Assembly (NCBI RefSeq): GCF_001422285.1
Contig: NZ_LMMO01000003.1
Span: 945,135-1,009,134 of the forward strand
Origin: Frigoribacterium sp. Leaf263
GTDB taxonomy: Bacteria > Actinomycetota > Actinomycetes > Actinomycetales > Microbacteriaceae
Direction of reading: 5' to 3'
DNA: 64,000 bases
Shown here in pieces: positions 9,778 through 17,301 of this stretch (its first letter is position 1; every line of letters begins with the position of its first letter). The notes beneath the pieces were generated by a model, which worked only from the letters and a program-made list of their open reading frames with translations, was not told the DNA's origin and did no database searches. The position numbers were made by a program, and so were the translations under genes.

Positions 9778-10724
9778 GCTGATCTCCGGATTCGTTCGGC
9801 TGCGCGGAGGCGCACGGGTTTGGCCCGGGGGTTGCGGTCGATCTCGTCGGCCGAGGCGAGCTCGGCTCCTCGGACGAGGAGACGGAACTCGGGCCGGTGC
9901 TCGGGCAGTTCGATCGGGAGGTCCTGGGGAGCGGTCGAGGTGGTCCGCGCGGCGAGCTCGCGCTTGACGAACCGGTCTTCGAGCGACTGGTAGGCGAGGA
10001 CCACGATGCGGCCCGAGTCGCCGAGACGGTCGAGGGCGACCGGCACGGCGGCCTCGAGCGAGGCGAGCTCGCCGTTGACCTCGATGCGCAGGGCCTGGAA
10101 GACGCGCTTCGCGGGGTGACCGGCTCGCTGGAGGGCCATGGGGGTCGCCGCGACGAGCACGTCGACGAGCTCGCCGCTCCGGGTCAGCGGGTTGTCGACC
10201 CGGTGCTCGACGATGCGGCGGGCGTACCGAGGAGCGAGCTTCTCCTCGCCGTACTGGTAGAAGATCCGACGGAGCTCGGATTCGGGGTACTCCGCGAGGA
10301 TCGTCTCCGCGGTGACGGCGGAGGTCGGGTCCATCCGCATGTCGAGCGGAGCGTCCTTCGAGTACGAGAAGCCGCGCTCCACGCGATCGAGCTGCAGAGA
10401 CGACACCCCCAGATCGAAGAGGACGCCGTCGACGGTCGCGAGGCCCAGGCCGTCCAGCGCCTCGCCGATCCCGTCGTAGGTCGTGTGCACGAGCCGGGCC
10501 CGCTGCCCGAAGGGACGGAGCCGCTCGCCGGCGATCTCGAGCGCCTCCGTGTCGCGGTCGAGACCCACGACGGTGAGCTCCGGGAAGCGCGTCAGCAGGG
10601 CTTCCGTGTGACCGCCCATGCCGAGGGTGCAGTCGACGGCCACGGCACCGGGTGCGCCGAGCGAGGGTGCGAGCAGCTCGAGGGTGCGTTCGAGCAGTAC
10701 GGGGGTGTGGATCTGATCTGCCAT
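9774..10724 (-). CDS. rsmH: RsmH, 16S rRNA m4C1402 methyltransferase
   Basis: SAM-dependent N4-methylation of C1402 in the 30S decoding centre. The 316-residue translation opens MADQIHTPVLLERTLELLAP and contains the SAM-binding motif DCTLGMGGHTEALL, the DLGVSSLQLD motif and the RVFQALRIEVNGEL signature of MraW/RsmH. It is the second gene of the dcw operon, about 100 bases after mraZ, and overlaps ftsL by four bases. Confidence 0.96.
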   Translation of the reverse strand: MADQIHTPVLLERTLELLAPSLGAPGAVAVDCTLGMGGHTEALLTRFPELTVVGLDRDTEALEIAGERLRPFGQRARLVHTTYDGIGEALDGLGLATVDGVLFDLGVSSLQLDRVERGFSYSKDAPLDMRMDPTSAVTAETILAEYPESELRRIFYQYGEEKLAPRYARRIVEHRVDNPLTRSGELVDVLVAATPMALQRAGHPAKRVFQALRIEVNGELASLEAAVPVALDRLGDSGRIVVLAYQSLEDRFVKRELAARTTSTAPQDLPIELPEHRPEFRLLVRGAELASADEIDRNPRAKPVRLRAAERIRRSA

Positions 10725-10826
10725 GACGATGTCGGCTCCTGTTCATCTGCCCTGATCCCCATCCGTCCCGACCTGGCACCGGGGAAGGTGCGCCAGGGCG
10801 GACGGCTGGGAGTCGGGGCCGACGAC

Positions 10827-11258
10827 TCAGAAGAGGCCGGGGATCACCTCCTCCGTGGTGTTGGCGAAGGCGGCCTCTTGAGCCTCGTAGTAGGCGGTCC
10901 AGGCATCGGTGGCCCAGATCTCGGCGCGGTTCCCGGCACCGATGACGGTGAGATCGCGACCGAGCCCGGCGTACTCGCGCAGCTGCGCGGGGATGGTCAC
11001 ACGGTTCTGCTTGTCGGGGATCTCGTCGCTCGCACCCGAGAGGAACAGTCGCATGTAGTCGCGCCCCTCCTTGCTCGTGATGGGCGCCTGACGGATCCGC
11101 GAATGCATGTCCTCGAACTCGCGCTGGGAGAAGACGTAGACGCAGCGCTCCTGCCCGCGCGTCATGACGAGCCCGGAGGCCAACTCGTCACGGAACTTCG
11201 CAGGAAGGATGATGCGGCCTTTCTCGTCGAGCTTGGGCGAGTAGGTGCCGAGGAACAT
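10827..11258 (-). CDS. mraZ: MraZ, dcw operon transcriptional regulator
   Basis: DNA-binding regulator that in other bacteria represses its own dcw operon through tandem GTGG boxes. The 143-residue protein starts [20 protein letters not shown] and has two SpoVT/AbrB-like halves, the second visible as [18 protein letters not shown]. The open frame extends upstream to 11333, but the ATG at 11258 matches the family N-terminus and is preceded by a G-rich ribosome site. The upstream region carries a matching operator (11303-11333). Confidence 0.96.
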   Translation of the reverse strand: MFLGTYSPKLDEKGRIILPAKFRDELASGLVMTRGQERCVYVFSQREFEDMHSRIRQAPITSKEGRDYMRLFLSGASDEIPDKQNRVTIPAQLREYAGLGRDLTVIGAGNRAEIWATDAWTAYYEAQEAAFANTTEEVIPGLF

Positions 11259-11302
11259 GCGCCCCGCCCCTTCCGCTCCACACCCCGGAGTGGGACGTGG
11301 CT

Positions 11303-11333
11303 CCACTTTACTCCACAACGCACCACTCGACAA
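11303..11333 (-). promoter_or_regulatory. mraZ/dcw promoter overlapped by three MraZ boxes
   Basis: On the minus strand TTGTCG (11333-11328) and TAAAGT (11310-11305) are separated by 17 bases and form a good promoter. Three GTGG tetramers begin at 11326, 11316 and 11306, exactly 10 bp apart, between and over these elements. Tandem GTGG repeats of this period are the known MraZ target, so autoregulation is likely. Predicted transcription starts about 40 bases before the mraZ ATG. Confidence 0.75.
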
Positions 11334-11361
11334 CGGATCTCCCCGTTCTGGGCACAGAAGA

Positions 11362-11399
11362 ACCCCTGCGGACCCTGGATTCTCAGGGTCCGCAGGGGT
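11362..11399 (-). terminator. Strong hairpin upstream of the mraZ promoter
   Basis: A perfect 16-bp stem (ACCCCTGCGGACCCTG and its complement) closes a 6-base loop. Read leftward it is followed by a T-containing stretch (TTCTTCTG). It probably ends transcription arriving from the DUF3040 side and insulates the mraZ promoter. Confidence 0.75.
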
Positions 11400-11424
11400 G
11401 GAGGGCTGTGGAGCGTCCGGGGCC

Positions 11425-11435
11425 GAGGAGGCGCG
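11425..11435. repeat. Dispersed repeat copy (GAGGAGGCGCG), the only exact one left of base 30,000
   Basis: Exact core of a short interspersed element whose extended form is CCGAGGAGGCGCGG (reverse complement CCGCGCCTCCTCGG). It sits between the two hairpins that separate mraZ from the DUF3040 gene. The function of the element is unknown; see findings. Confidence 0.7.
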
Positions 11436-11498
11436 CTCAGCGGGGCGAGAGGAGGCTCACCCGGCTGGACTCGGCCTGGCGACTGCCTGGCGGCACGA

Positions 11499-11530
11499 CG
11501 AAGGGGCCGACCCGGAGGTCGGCCCCTTCG
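11499..11530 (-). terminator. Terminator hairpin after the DUF3040 gene
   Basis: A perfect 14-bp stem (CGAAGGGGCCGACC) with a CGGA tetraloop starts 26 bases past the DUF3040 stop. No strong T-run is visible, as is common in GC-rich actinobacteria. Confidence 0.7.
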
Positions 11531-11555
11531 TGGTGGAGCGGGGTGGAGGGATACG

Positions 11556-11963
11556 TCAGCGGCGCTCGTCGCCGTCGTTGCGACGGTCCCATCGTTCGTT
11601 GAGCCGGTCCATCATGCTCGTGCGGGACGAGCCGGCCGAGGGGCCCGGGCGGGAGCCCGTCGATCGGGGAGCCTTGGACGCAGTCGGGGCCGGCCCGCCC
11701 TTCCGACGAGGAGGGGCGATCGCGAATAGGGCTCCGGCGACGACGAGCACGAAACCCAGCACGCCGACCACGGGCTGACGGAAGATCACGCCGGCGACGA
11801 TGACGGCGATCCCGAGCAGACCCCCGAGGACGCCGACGACGACCATCGTGTAGTTGGGTCGCCCCTGCCGAGTGCCGACGGTCGCGACGAAGTCGGAGTC
11901 GTTGCTGTAGAGACTGCGCTCCATCTCGTCGAGGAGCCGCTGCTCCTGTTCGGAAAGTGGCAT
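11556..11963 (-). CDS. DUF3040 membrane protein
   Basis: Small membrane protein of unknown function, found beside the dcw cluster in many actinobacteria (Rv2169c-like). The 135-residue translation starts MPLSEQEQRLLDEMERSLYS, the conserved opening of the family. Two adjacent hydrophobic segments (about residues 42-62 and 67-85) and a basic, disordered C-terminus follow. The ATG at 11963 has AGGGA about nine bases upstream; an in-frame extension to 11984 lacks such a site. Divergent from the polyprenyl synthase gene. Confidence 0.85.
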   Translation of the reverse strand: MPLSEQEQRLLDEMERSLYSNDSDFVATVGTRQGRPNYTMVVVGVLGGLLGIAVIVAGVIFRQPVVGVLGFVLVVAGALFAIAPPRRKGGPAPTASKAPRSTGSRPGPSAGSSRTSMMDRLNERWDRRNDGDERR

Positions 11964-12048
11964 CTTGGTGTTCCCTTCGAGCACAGGCCCTACGACCTCG
12001 GGATCGACGCGTATGAGTAGCTGGCAGTGTATGCCGGAGTGCTGTCGC

Positions 12049-12064
12049 TAGGCTAGGCAGCGTG
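12049..12064 (+). promoter_or_regulatory. Leaderless-type promoter of the polyprenyl synthase gene
   Basis: TAGGCT (12049-12054) lies seven bases before the GTG start at 12062, so the mRNA probably begins at the start codon. No Shine-Dalgarno site is present. Confidence 0.5.
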
Positions 12065-13183
12065 GCTGAGAGTACGCGGTTAGTGGATGTCGTTCAACAG
12101 CGGATCGACCAGTTCCTCGAGAGGCAGCGCCCGGTCCTGCGGACGATCGCCCCGGACCTCGATCCGTTCGCTCTCTTCTCCAGCGACCTGCTTCGCGGAG
12201 GCAAGCGATTCCGCGCCTTGTTCTGCTACTGGGGATGGCAGTCCGTCGCCGGTCTCGACACGGGGTTCGATCCTCTGGGGACTCCCCCGGACGCACGATC
12301 CCTCGACTCGGTGATGGGCGCCTCCACGGCTCTCGAGTTCTTCCACGCGGCCGCTCTCGTCCACGACGACATCATGGACAACTCCGACACGCGGCGCGGA
12401 CTGCCCTCCGCGCACCGGCGCTTCGAGCGGCTGCACCGCGAGGGGTCGTGGCTCGGCTCCGCCGAGGACTTCGGCACGTCGGGGGCCCTCCTGATGGGCG
12501 ATCTCCTCCTCGCCTGGAGCGACGAGCTCGTCTCCGAGGCCTTCGACGGCCTGCTCTCGCGAGACGCCGCGCGCGCGGCACGCGTCGAGTTCAACCGGAT
12601 GCGCACCGAGGTCACCGTCGGTCAGTACCTCGACATCCTCGAGGAGAACGCGTGGCGGACCGTCCCCGACATCGACCTCCTGCCGCGCGCTCAGCGGGTC
12701 ATCGTCTACAAGTCGGCCAAGTACAGCGTCGAGGCGCCGCTGACCATCGGCGCCGCCATGGCCGGGGGCTCCCCCGAGGCCCTGGAGTCGCTCCGTCACT
12801 TCGGGCTGCCCCTCGGGATCGCCTACCAGCTCCGCGACGATCTGCTGGGCGTCTTCGGCGACCCCGAGGTGACCGGCAAGCCGGCGGGCGACGACCTCCG
12901 CGAGGGCAAGCGGACCGTCCTGGTCGCGATGGCACGCCGCTCCCTGCCGGCGGGTGCTGTGCGCCTGCTCGACGAGCTCCTCGGCGACCCCGAGCTCGAC
13001 GACGACCAGATCGCGATGCTCCAGGCGACGCTCCGGGATTCGGGAGCGGTCGACGCGGTCGAGCAGTCGATCAGCGACCAGGTCGAGCGGGCGACGCACG
13101 CCCTCGACCGCTCGGCGCTGTCGCCGTCCGCCCGAGCCCAGCTGACCCGACTGGCCGACACGGTCACGCGCCGCACCTCCTGA
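12062..13183 (+). CDS. Polyprenyl (geranylgeranyl-type) diphosphate synthase
   Basis: Trans-isoprenyl diphosphate synthase that condenses isopentenyl diphosphate with allylic diphosphates, feeding menaquinone, carotenoid or carrier lipids. The 373-residue protein has the first Asp-rich motif in LVHDDIMDNSDTRRG, the GKRFR motif near residue 43 and the second Asp-rich region QLRDDLLGVFGD, followed by DDLREGKRT. Chain length cannot be read with confidence. Its position beside the dcw region matches idsA2 (Rv2173) in mycobacteria. It is preceded by a leaderless promoter. Confidence 0.9.
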   Translation: MAESTRLVDVVQQRIDQFLERQRPVLRTIAPDLDPFALFSSDLLRGGKRFRALFCYWGWQSVAGLDTGFDPLGTPPDARSLDSVMGASTALEFFHAAALVHDDIMDNSDTRRGLPSAHRRFERLHREGSWLGSAEDFGTSGALLMGDLLLAWSDELVSEAFDGLLSRDAARAARVEFNRMRTEVTVGQYLDILEENAWRTVPDIDLLPRAQRVIVYKSAKYSVEAPLTIGAAMAGGSPEALESLRHFGLPLGIAYQLRDDLLGVFGDPEVTGKPAGDDLREGKRTVLVAMARRSLPAGAVRLLDELLGDPELDDDQIAMLQATLRDSGAVDAVEQSISDQVERATHALDRSALSPSARAQLTRLADTVTRRTS

Positions 13184-13260
13184 CGAGGCGCACGCGCGTT
13201 CACCCGATGACGGACGACCTCTCCGTCACAGATGACGACGGCCGAAGTCGTCCGTCCGGG

Positions 13261-13620
13261 CTAGAGCAGGCCCTGCGCGATCCGGCGGACCTCCGCCTTG
13301 CGACCCGCGCGCAGAGCCTCGATGGGGCTCGTGCCGAGAGAGTCGTCGTCCGACATGATCCAGTCGAGCGCCTCGTCGTCTGTGAACCCGTTGTCGGCGA
13401 GCACCGTGATCGTGCCCCGGAGATCACCCCGGGGCTGACCCTCGTCGTCGAGGAACACCGCCGGCGTGCGGAGGGGGCCGCCGAGCCTGGTCCCGACGAG
13501 CGCGTGCTCGTCGAAGAGCCGGCGGACGCGGCTGACGCTCATCCCCGTCTTCTCGACGAGGTCGGGGACGGCCAGCCACTCGGTGTCGGCGAACCAGGGC
13601 TGCTGCGAGAGATCGATCAC
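13261..13620 (-). CDS. Rv2175c-family winged-helix DNA-binding protein
   Basis: The 119-residue protein has an N-terminal helix-turn-helix (WLAVPDLVEKTGMSVSRVRRLFDEHAL). Its C-terminal domain ends DWIMSDDDSLGTSPIEALRAGRKAEVRRIAQGLL, as in the Rv2175c family. In M. tuberculosis Rv2175c binds DNA and is phosphorylated by the kinase PknL encoded next door; here a PASTA kinase gene lies 1.6 kb away. The GTG at 13620 starts the family-like sequence (M)IDLSQQPWF. It is divergent from the LysM gene. Confidence 0.85.
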   Translation of the reverse strand: MIDLSQQPWFADTEWLAVPDLVEKTGMSVSRVRRLFDEHALVGTRLGGPLRTPAVFLDDEGQPRGDLRGTITVLADNGFTDDEALDWIMSDDDSLGTSPIEALRAGRKAEVRRIAQGLL

Positions 13621-13671
13621 CGGACAACCTTGCCATGAGAGCGCCCATCGTGTCTCCGCCAGACAACTCCT

Positions 13672-13686
13672 GTCACAGCTGTCACA
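13672..13686 (+). promoter_or_regulatory. GTCACA direct repeat resembling an MtrA box
   Basis: GTCACA occurs at 13672-13677 and 13681-13686, a 9-bp period. Mycobacterial MtrA is reported to bind direct repeats of a GTCACAgcg-like motif upstream of cell-wall hydrolase genes. The site lies upstream of a LysM wall protein, which fits, but assignment is inference. Confidence 0.4.
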
Positions 13687-13731
13687 TCAGCCACATGAGT
13701 CGCACAGACCTCAGGAGGCGCACTGATTGAC

Positions 13732-13761
13732 TTGACACACCACCTGTGTCAACTTGATAAC
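13732..13761 (+). promoter_or_regulatory. LysM gene promoter with an 8-bp inverted repeat over the -35
   Basis: A consensus TTGACA (13732-13737) and GATAAC (13756-13761) are 18 bases apart. The -35 is embedded in a perfect inverted repeat, TTGACACA-N5-TGTGTCAA (13732-13752), a likely repressor operator. The AT content is locally higher than in surrounding DNA. Confidence 0.65.
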
Positions 13762-13824
13762 TTCGAGACACGTCGTCCGATCAGGCCGTCGACGTGCTTG
13801 CCCCCGAGACTCGAGGATCACCTC

Positions 13825-15138
13825 ATGAACGACAGCCAGACGACGAGCGCCTTCGGCCGCATCGACACCACCGGCGACGACCCCCGGGCGACCGGTCGCA
13901 TCGCCCGTTCGATGATGAACACCGTGCCGATCATGCTCGTGGGCTCGATGGCCCTCGGCCTCGGGCTGACCGGCCCGATCTCCTCACTCGACGAGGCCTC
14001 CGACAAGGTGAAGAAGCCCCAGGCCGCGCCCCGCCCCGTGCTGCCGGCGATCGAGACCGCCGGGACGACCGTGGTCGAGGAGGCGGTGGTCGAGCTGGCC
14101 GCCTCCCGCGCCTCCGTCATCGCCCCGTCGTCGTACACGGTCAAGAGCGGCGACACCGTGGCGACCATCGCCGGGTCCTTCGGCCTGAGCACAGCCTCGG
14201 TCCTGGCCCTCAACGGACTGAGCTGGAAGTCCACGATCTTCCCCGGGCAGACGCTGAGCCTCGTCGCGGGAGGGGCCTCGACCCAGCCGAGCCGCGCCTC
14301 CTCGGGCTCCGCGCGCAGCTACACGATCAAGCGCGGCGACACCCTCAGCTCGATCGCCGGCGCGCACGGCGTCGCGACCTCCGCGCTCCTGGCCGCGAAC
14401 GGCCTCGGCTGGTCGAGCATCATCTACCCCGGCCAGAAGCTGTCGGTCCCGGGAGGATCGTCTTCGGCCTCCCCCGCCCCGTCGAGGACCCCGTCCGCTC
14501 CGGCCGCTTCGGGGGGCTCGTACACCATCAAGACGGGCGACACCCTCTCGCGCATCGCCGCGAACACGGGCACGAGCGTCCAGGCCCTGCTGTCCGCCAA
14601 CGGCCTGCGCATCACCAGCACGATCTACGCGGGCAAGAAGCTGACCATCCCCGGCCGGGGCGGCGCCTCCACCTCCGCTCCCACGACGACCCCGGCGGCC
14701 ACGTCGGCCGTCCCGGTCTCGTCCGGCACGTCCCTCAGCGCCGAGCAGCAGCGCAACGCGCGCACCATCATCGCCGTCGGCCGGCAGATCGGGGCGAGCG
14801 ACCGCGCGATCGTCATCGCCCTGGCCGCGGCGGCTCAGGAGTCGAGCCTTCGCAACATCGATCACGGCGACCGCGACTCGGTCGGCCTCTACCAGCAGCG
14901 ACCGAGCACCGGATGGGGCACCCGCGCCCAGCTCACGGACCCGGTGCATGCGACCAAGCTGTTCTTCGGCGGACCGACGAACCCGAACAGGGGCTACACC
15001 CGCGGCCTGCTGGACATCCCCGGCTGGACGTCGATGTCGCTCACGGGTGCTGCCCAGGCCGTGCAGATCTCGGCGTACCCGACGGCCTACGCGAAGTGGG
15101 AGGCCCCCGCTGCCTCCTGGCTCGCGGCCCTCGGCTAG
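13825..15138 (+). CDS. Triple-LysM peptidoglycan-binding protein with a lytic-transglycosylase-like C-terminus
   Basis: Predicted exported wall protein of 437 residues. A hydrophobic segment (about 33-52) acts as signal or anchor. Three LysM domains begin near residues 103, 165 and 232 (YTVKSGDTVATIA, YTIKRGDTLSSIA, YTIKTGDTLSRIA), joined by Ser/Ala-rich linkers. The C-terminal 130 residues contain AAQESSLRNIDHGDRDSVGL and WGT, shared with the protein at 53201-53800. The Glu near residue 339 could be catalytic. The ATG at 13825 follows GAGGA at good spacing; an upstream in-frame extension to 13732 overlaps the promoter and was not used. Confidence 0.85.
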   Translation: MNDSQTTSAFGRIDTTGDDPRATGRIARSMMNTVPIMLVGSMALGLGLTGPISSLDEASDKVKKPQAAPRPVLPAIETAGTTVVEEAVVELAASRASVIAPSSYTVKSGDTVATIAGSFGLSTASVLALNGLSWKSTIFPGQTLSLVAGGASTQPSRASSGSARSYTIKRGDTLSSIAGAHGVATSALLAANGLGWSSIIYPGQKLSVPGGSSSASPAPSRTPSAPAASGGSYTIKTGDTLSRIAANTGTSVQALLSANGLRITSTIYAGKKLTIPGRGGASTSAPTTTPAATSAVPVSSGTSLSAEQQRNARTIIAVGRQIGASDRAIVIALAAAAQESSLRNIDHGDRDSVGLYQQRPSTGWGTRAQLTDPVHATKLFFGGPTNPNRGYTRGLLDIPGWTSMSLTGAAQAVQISAYPTAYAKWEAPAASWLAALG

Positions 15139-15201
15139 GCGGCTCTCCGGCCACTTCTCGGTCGGCCGGTGAGTTGACGCGTCTCGGGCGCATGATCACC
15201 G

Positions 15202-15216
15202 TAAAATCAGCGCGTG
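15202..15216 (+). promoter_or_regulatory. Leaderless-type promoter of the PASTA kinase
   Basis: TAAAAT (15202-15207), one of the best -10 matches in the window, ends six bases before the GTG start at 15214. Confidence 0.55.
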
Positions 15217-17181
15217 AGCGTGAACCAGACTGACCCGATGATCGGCCGGCTCATCGACGATCGCTATCAGGTCCGTTCGCGCATCGCCCGCGGAGGCATG
15301 GCCACCGTCTACCTCGCGACCGACCTCCGCCTCGAGCGCCGCGTCGCGATCAAGATCATGCACGGGCACCTCGCCGACGACGCCTCCTTCAAGGAGCGCT
15401 TCATCCAGGAGGCGCGCTCGGCGGCGAGACTCGCCCACCCGAACGTCGTCAACGTCTTCGACCAGGGCCAGGACGACGACTCGGCCTACCTCGTCATGGA
15501 GTACCTCCCCGGCATCACCTTGCGCGAGCTCCTGCAGGACCACAAGGTGCTCACCTCCGAGCAGGCCATGGACATCCTGGAGGCCGTGCTGTCGGGTCTC
15601 GCCGCCGCCCACCGTGCGGGCATCGTCCACCGCGACCTGAAACCCGAGAACGTCCTCCTCGCCGACGACGGTCGCATCAAGATCGGCGACTTCGGCCTCG
15701 CCCGGGCCGCCACGGCGAACACCGCCACGGGCGCGGCGCTGCTCGGGACCATCGCCTACCTCTCCCCCGAGCTCGTCACCCGGGGCATCGCCGACACCCG
15801 CAGCGACATCTACGCGCTCGGCATCATGCTCTACGAGATGCTCACCGGCGAACAGCCCTACAAGGGCGAGCAGCCGATGCAGATCGCCTACCAGCACGCG
15901 AACGACACGGTCCCCGCCCCCGGCATCGTCAACCCCTCGGTCCCCGTCGAGCTCGACGAGCTCGTCCTCTGGGCGACCGCCCGCGACCCCGAGCACCGAC
16001 CCCGCGACGCCCGCGCCCTGCTGGACCAGCTGCTCGACGTGCAACGGGCCCTGGCGGACCCCTCCGGCCCGCCGGCGAACCGCACGATGGTCCTGCCCTC
16101 CGCGGCTGCGACCGCGGTCCTCCCCGGACCTGGCCGCGGAGCCACGGCCGACACGCAGATCGTCCCCAAGGCACGGCACCGGACCGGCCCGATCGGCCCG
16201 GACTCCGACAGCAACGCCGAGCGACTGCAGAACGACGCCGCCCGCCGTCACCGTCGCGGCGCGATCCTGCTCGTGATCGTCATCCTGCTCGCGCTCGTCG
16301 CGGGAGGTGCGGGCTGGTGGTTCGGCTCCGGCCCGGGCGCAGAGGCCGCTGTACCCGACGTCGCGGGCCAGGACCCGGCGGCGGCGGCCTCGCAGCTGAT
16401 CGAGGCCGGCTTCGAGGTCGCGCCCGACAACCGCGGGGACTTCTCCGTCGACGTCCCCGCCGGGCAGGTGACGGGCACCGAGCCCGACGCGACGAGCCGT
16501 CAGCCCAAGGGATCGACGGTGACGATGGTGGTCTCGCAGGGGCCGCGGCAGCTGGATGTGCCGTCCGTCGTCGGCGGTTCATTCGACGCCGCTGAATCAG
16601 CACTGGCGGACTTCGCGCTCACCGACCCGATCCGACAGTTCGACGAGAAGGACGCCGGCACCGTGATCGGCATCGCCGGCGTCGGCGGCGACGGCAACGC
16701 CATGGGACTCGCCGAGGGCTCGACGTACGGCGAGCAGCAGCCGGTCACACTGACGGTGTCGCTCGGACCTCTCCCCGACGTCGCCGGACAGGAGCTCTCG
16801 GAGGCCCAGGCCACGCTGCAGAAGGCCGGGCTGACCGGGGCCGAGGCTGGTCGCGAGTACAGCAGCGATGTCCCCGCCGGGGCGGTCATCCGTTCGCAGC
16901 CCCAGGCCGACGGCCCCGTGAAGCCGGGTGCGACCCTCGACCTCGTCGTGTCGGACGGCCCGGCCCCGGTGACCGTCCCCGACGTCACCGGGCAGACCCT
17001 GGACGACGCGACGGCGCAGCTGCAGGCCCTCGGGCTGCGGGTCAGCTACGACGACTGCGCCAAGTTCACCTGCGCGTTCTACGACTGGGAGGCCGCGCTG
17101 CCCGTCACCGCGTCGGATCCCGGCGCCGGGGGGACGGCCCTCGTGGGCTCGACCGTGACCCTCAGCTACCGGGCGGACTGA
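15214..17181 (+). CDS. PASTA-domain Ser/Thr protein kinase (PknL/PknB type)
   Basis: Transmembrane receptor kinase that senses peptidoglycan or lipid II and phosphorylates division and metabolic proteins. The 655-residue protein has a kinase domain at about 10-275 with the Gly loop RGGMATVYLA, VAIKIM lysine, HRDLKPEN, DFGLA and the activation-loop TGAALLGTIAYLSPE. A basic juxtamembrane region, a membrane segment near 350-370 and four PASTA repeats follow (PDVAGQ, PSVVGG, PDVAGQ, PDVTGQ). Gene position matches PknL, but PASTA repeats are a PknB feature. GarA in this window (25321-25809) is a plausible substrate. Confidence 0.93.
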   Translation: MSVNQTDPMIGRLIDDRYQVRSRIARGGMATVYLATDLRLERRVAIKIMHGHLADDASFKERFIQEARSAARLAHPNVVNVFDQGQDDDSAYLVMEYLPGITLRELLQDHKVLTSEQAMDILEAVLSGLAAAHRAGIVHRDLKPENVLLADDGRIKIGDFGLARAATANTATGAALLGTIAYLSPELVTRGIADTRSDIYALGIMLYEMLTGEQPYKGEQPMQIAYQHANDTVPAPGIVNPSVPVELDELVLWATARDPEHRPRDARALLDQLLDVQRALADPSGPPANRTMVLPSAAATAVLPGPGRGATADTQIVPKARHRTGPIGPDSDSNAERLQNDAARRHRRGAILLVIVILLALVAGGAGWWFGSGPGAEAAVPDVAGQDPAAAASQLIEAGFEVAPDNRGDFSVDVPAGQVTGTEPDATSRQPKGSTVTMVVSQGPRQLDVPSVVGGSFDAAESALADFALTDPIRQFDEKDAGTVIGIAGVGGDGNAMGLAEGSTYGEQQPVTLTVSLGPLPDVAGQELSEAQATLQKAGLTGAEAGREYSSDVPAGAVIRSQPQADGPVKPGATLDLVVSDGPAPVTVPDVTGQTLDDATAQLQALGLRVSYDDCAKFTCAFYDWEAALPVTASDPGAGGTALVGSTVTLSYRAD

Positions 17182-17202
17182 CGCCGACGGACCCTGCGGG
17201 CC

Positions 17203-17240
17203 CGCGCCTCCTGATCCGCTCGTCGTGATCCGCTCGTCAT
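17203..17240 (+). repeat. Near-copy of the dispersed repeat plus a 14-base tandem duplication
   Basis: CGCGCCTCCT (17203-17212, 10 of 11 core bases) lies 21 bases past the kinase stop. It is followed by two copies of TGATCCGCTCGTC at 17212 and 17227, a 15-base period. Confidence 0.5.
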
Positions 17241-17250
17241 GACGTGACGA

Positions 17251-17281
17251 CGGGCCCCCGCCGGTGAACGACGGAGGCCCG
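17251..17281. terminator. Weak hairpin between convergent kinase and DAHP synthase genes
   Basis: CGGGCC and GGCCCG pair across a 19-base loop that itself has short complementary runs. Its placement between two convergent stops suggests a bidirectional terminator, but the stem is short. Confidence 0.35.
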
Positions 17282-17301
17282 GGACGGCAGGGAGGGGCGG
17301 C

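Noticed and set aside
15408-15417. AGGAGGCGCG near-copy of the dispersed repeat in the kinase gene
   Set aside because: It encodes QEARS in a conserved kinase helix (FIQEARSAARLAHPN), so coincidence with conserved codons is the simpler explanation.
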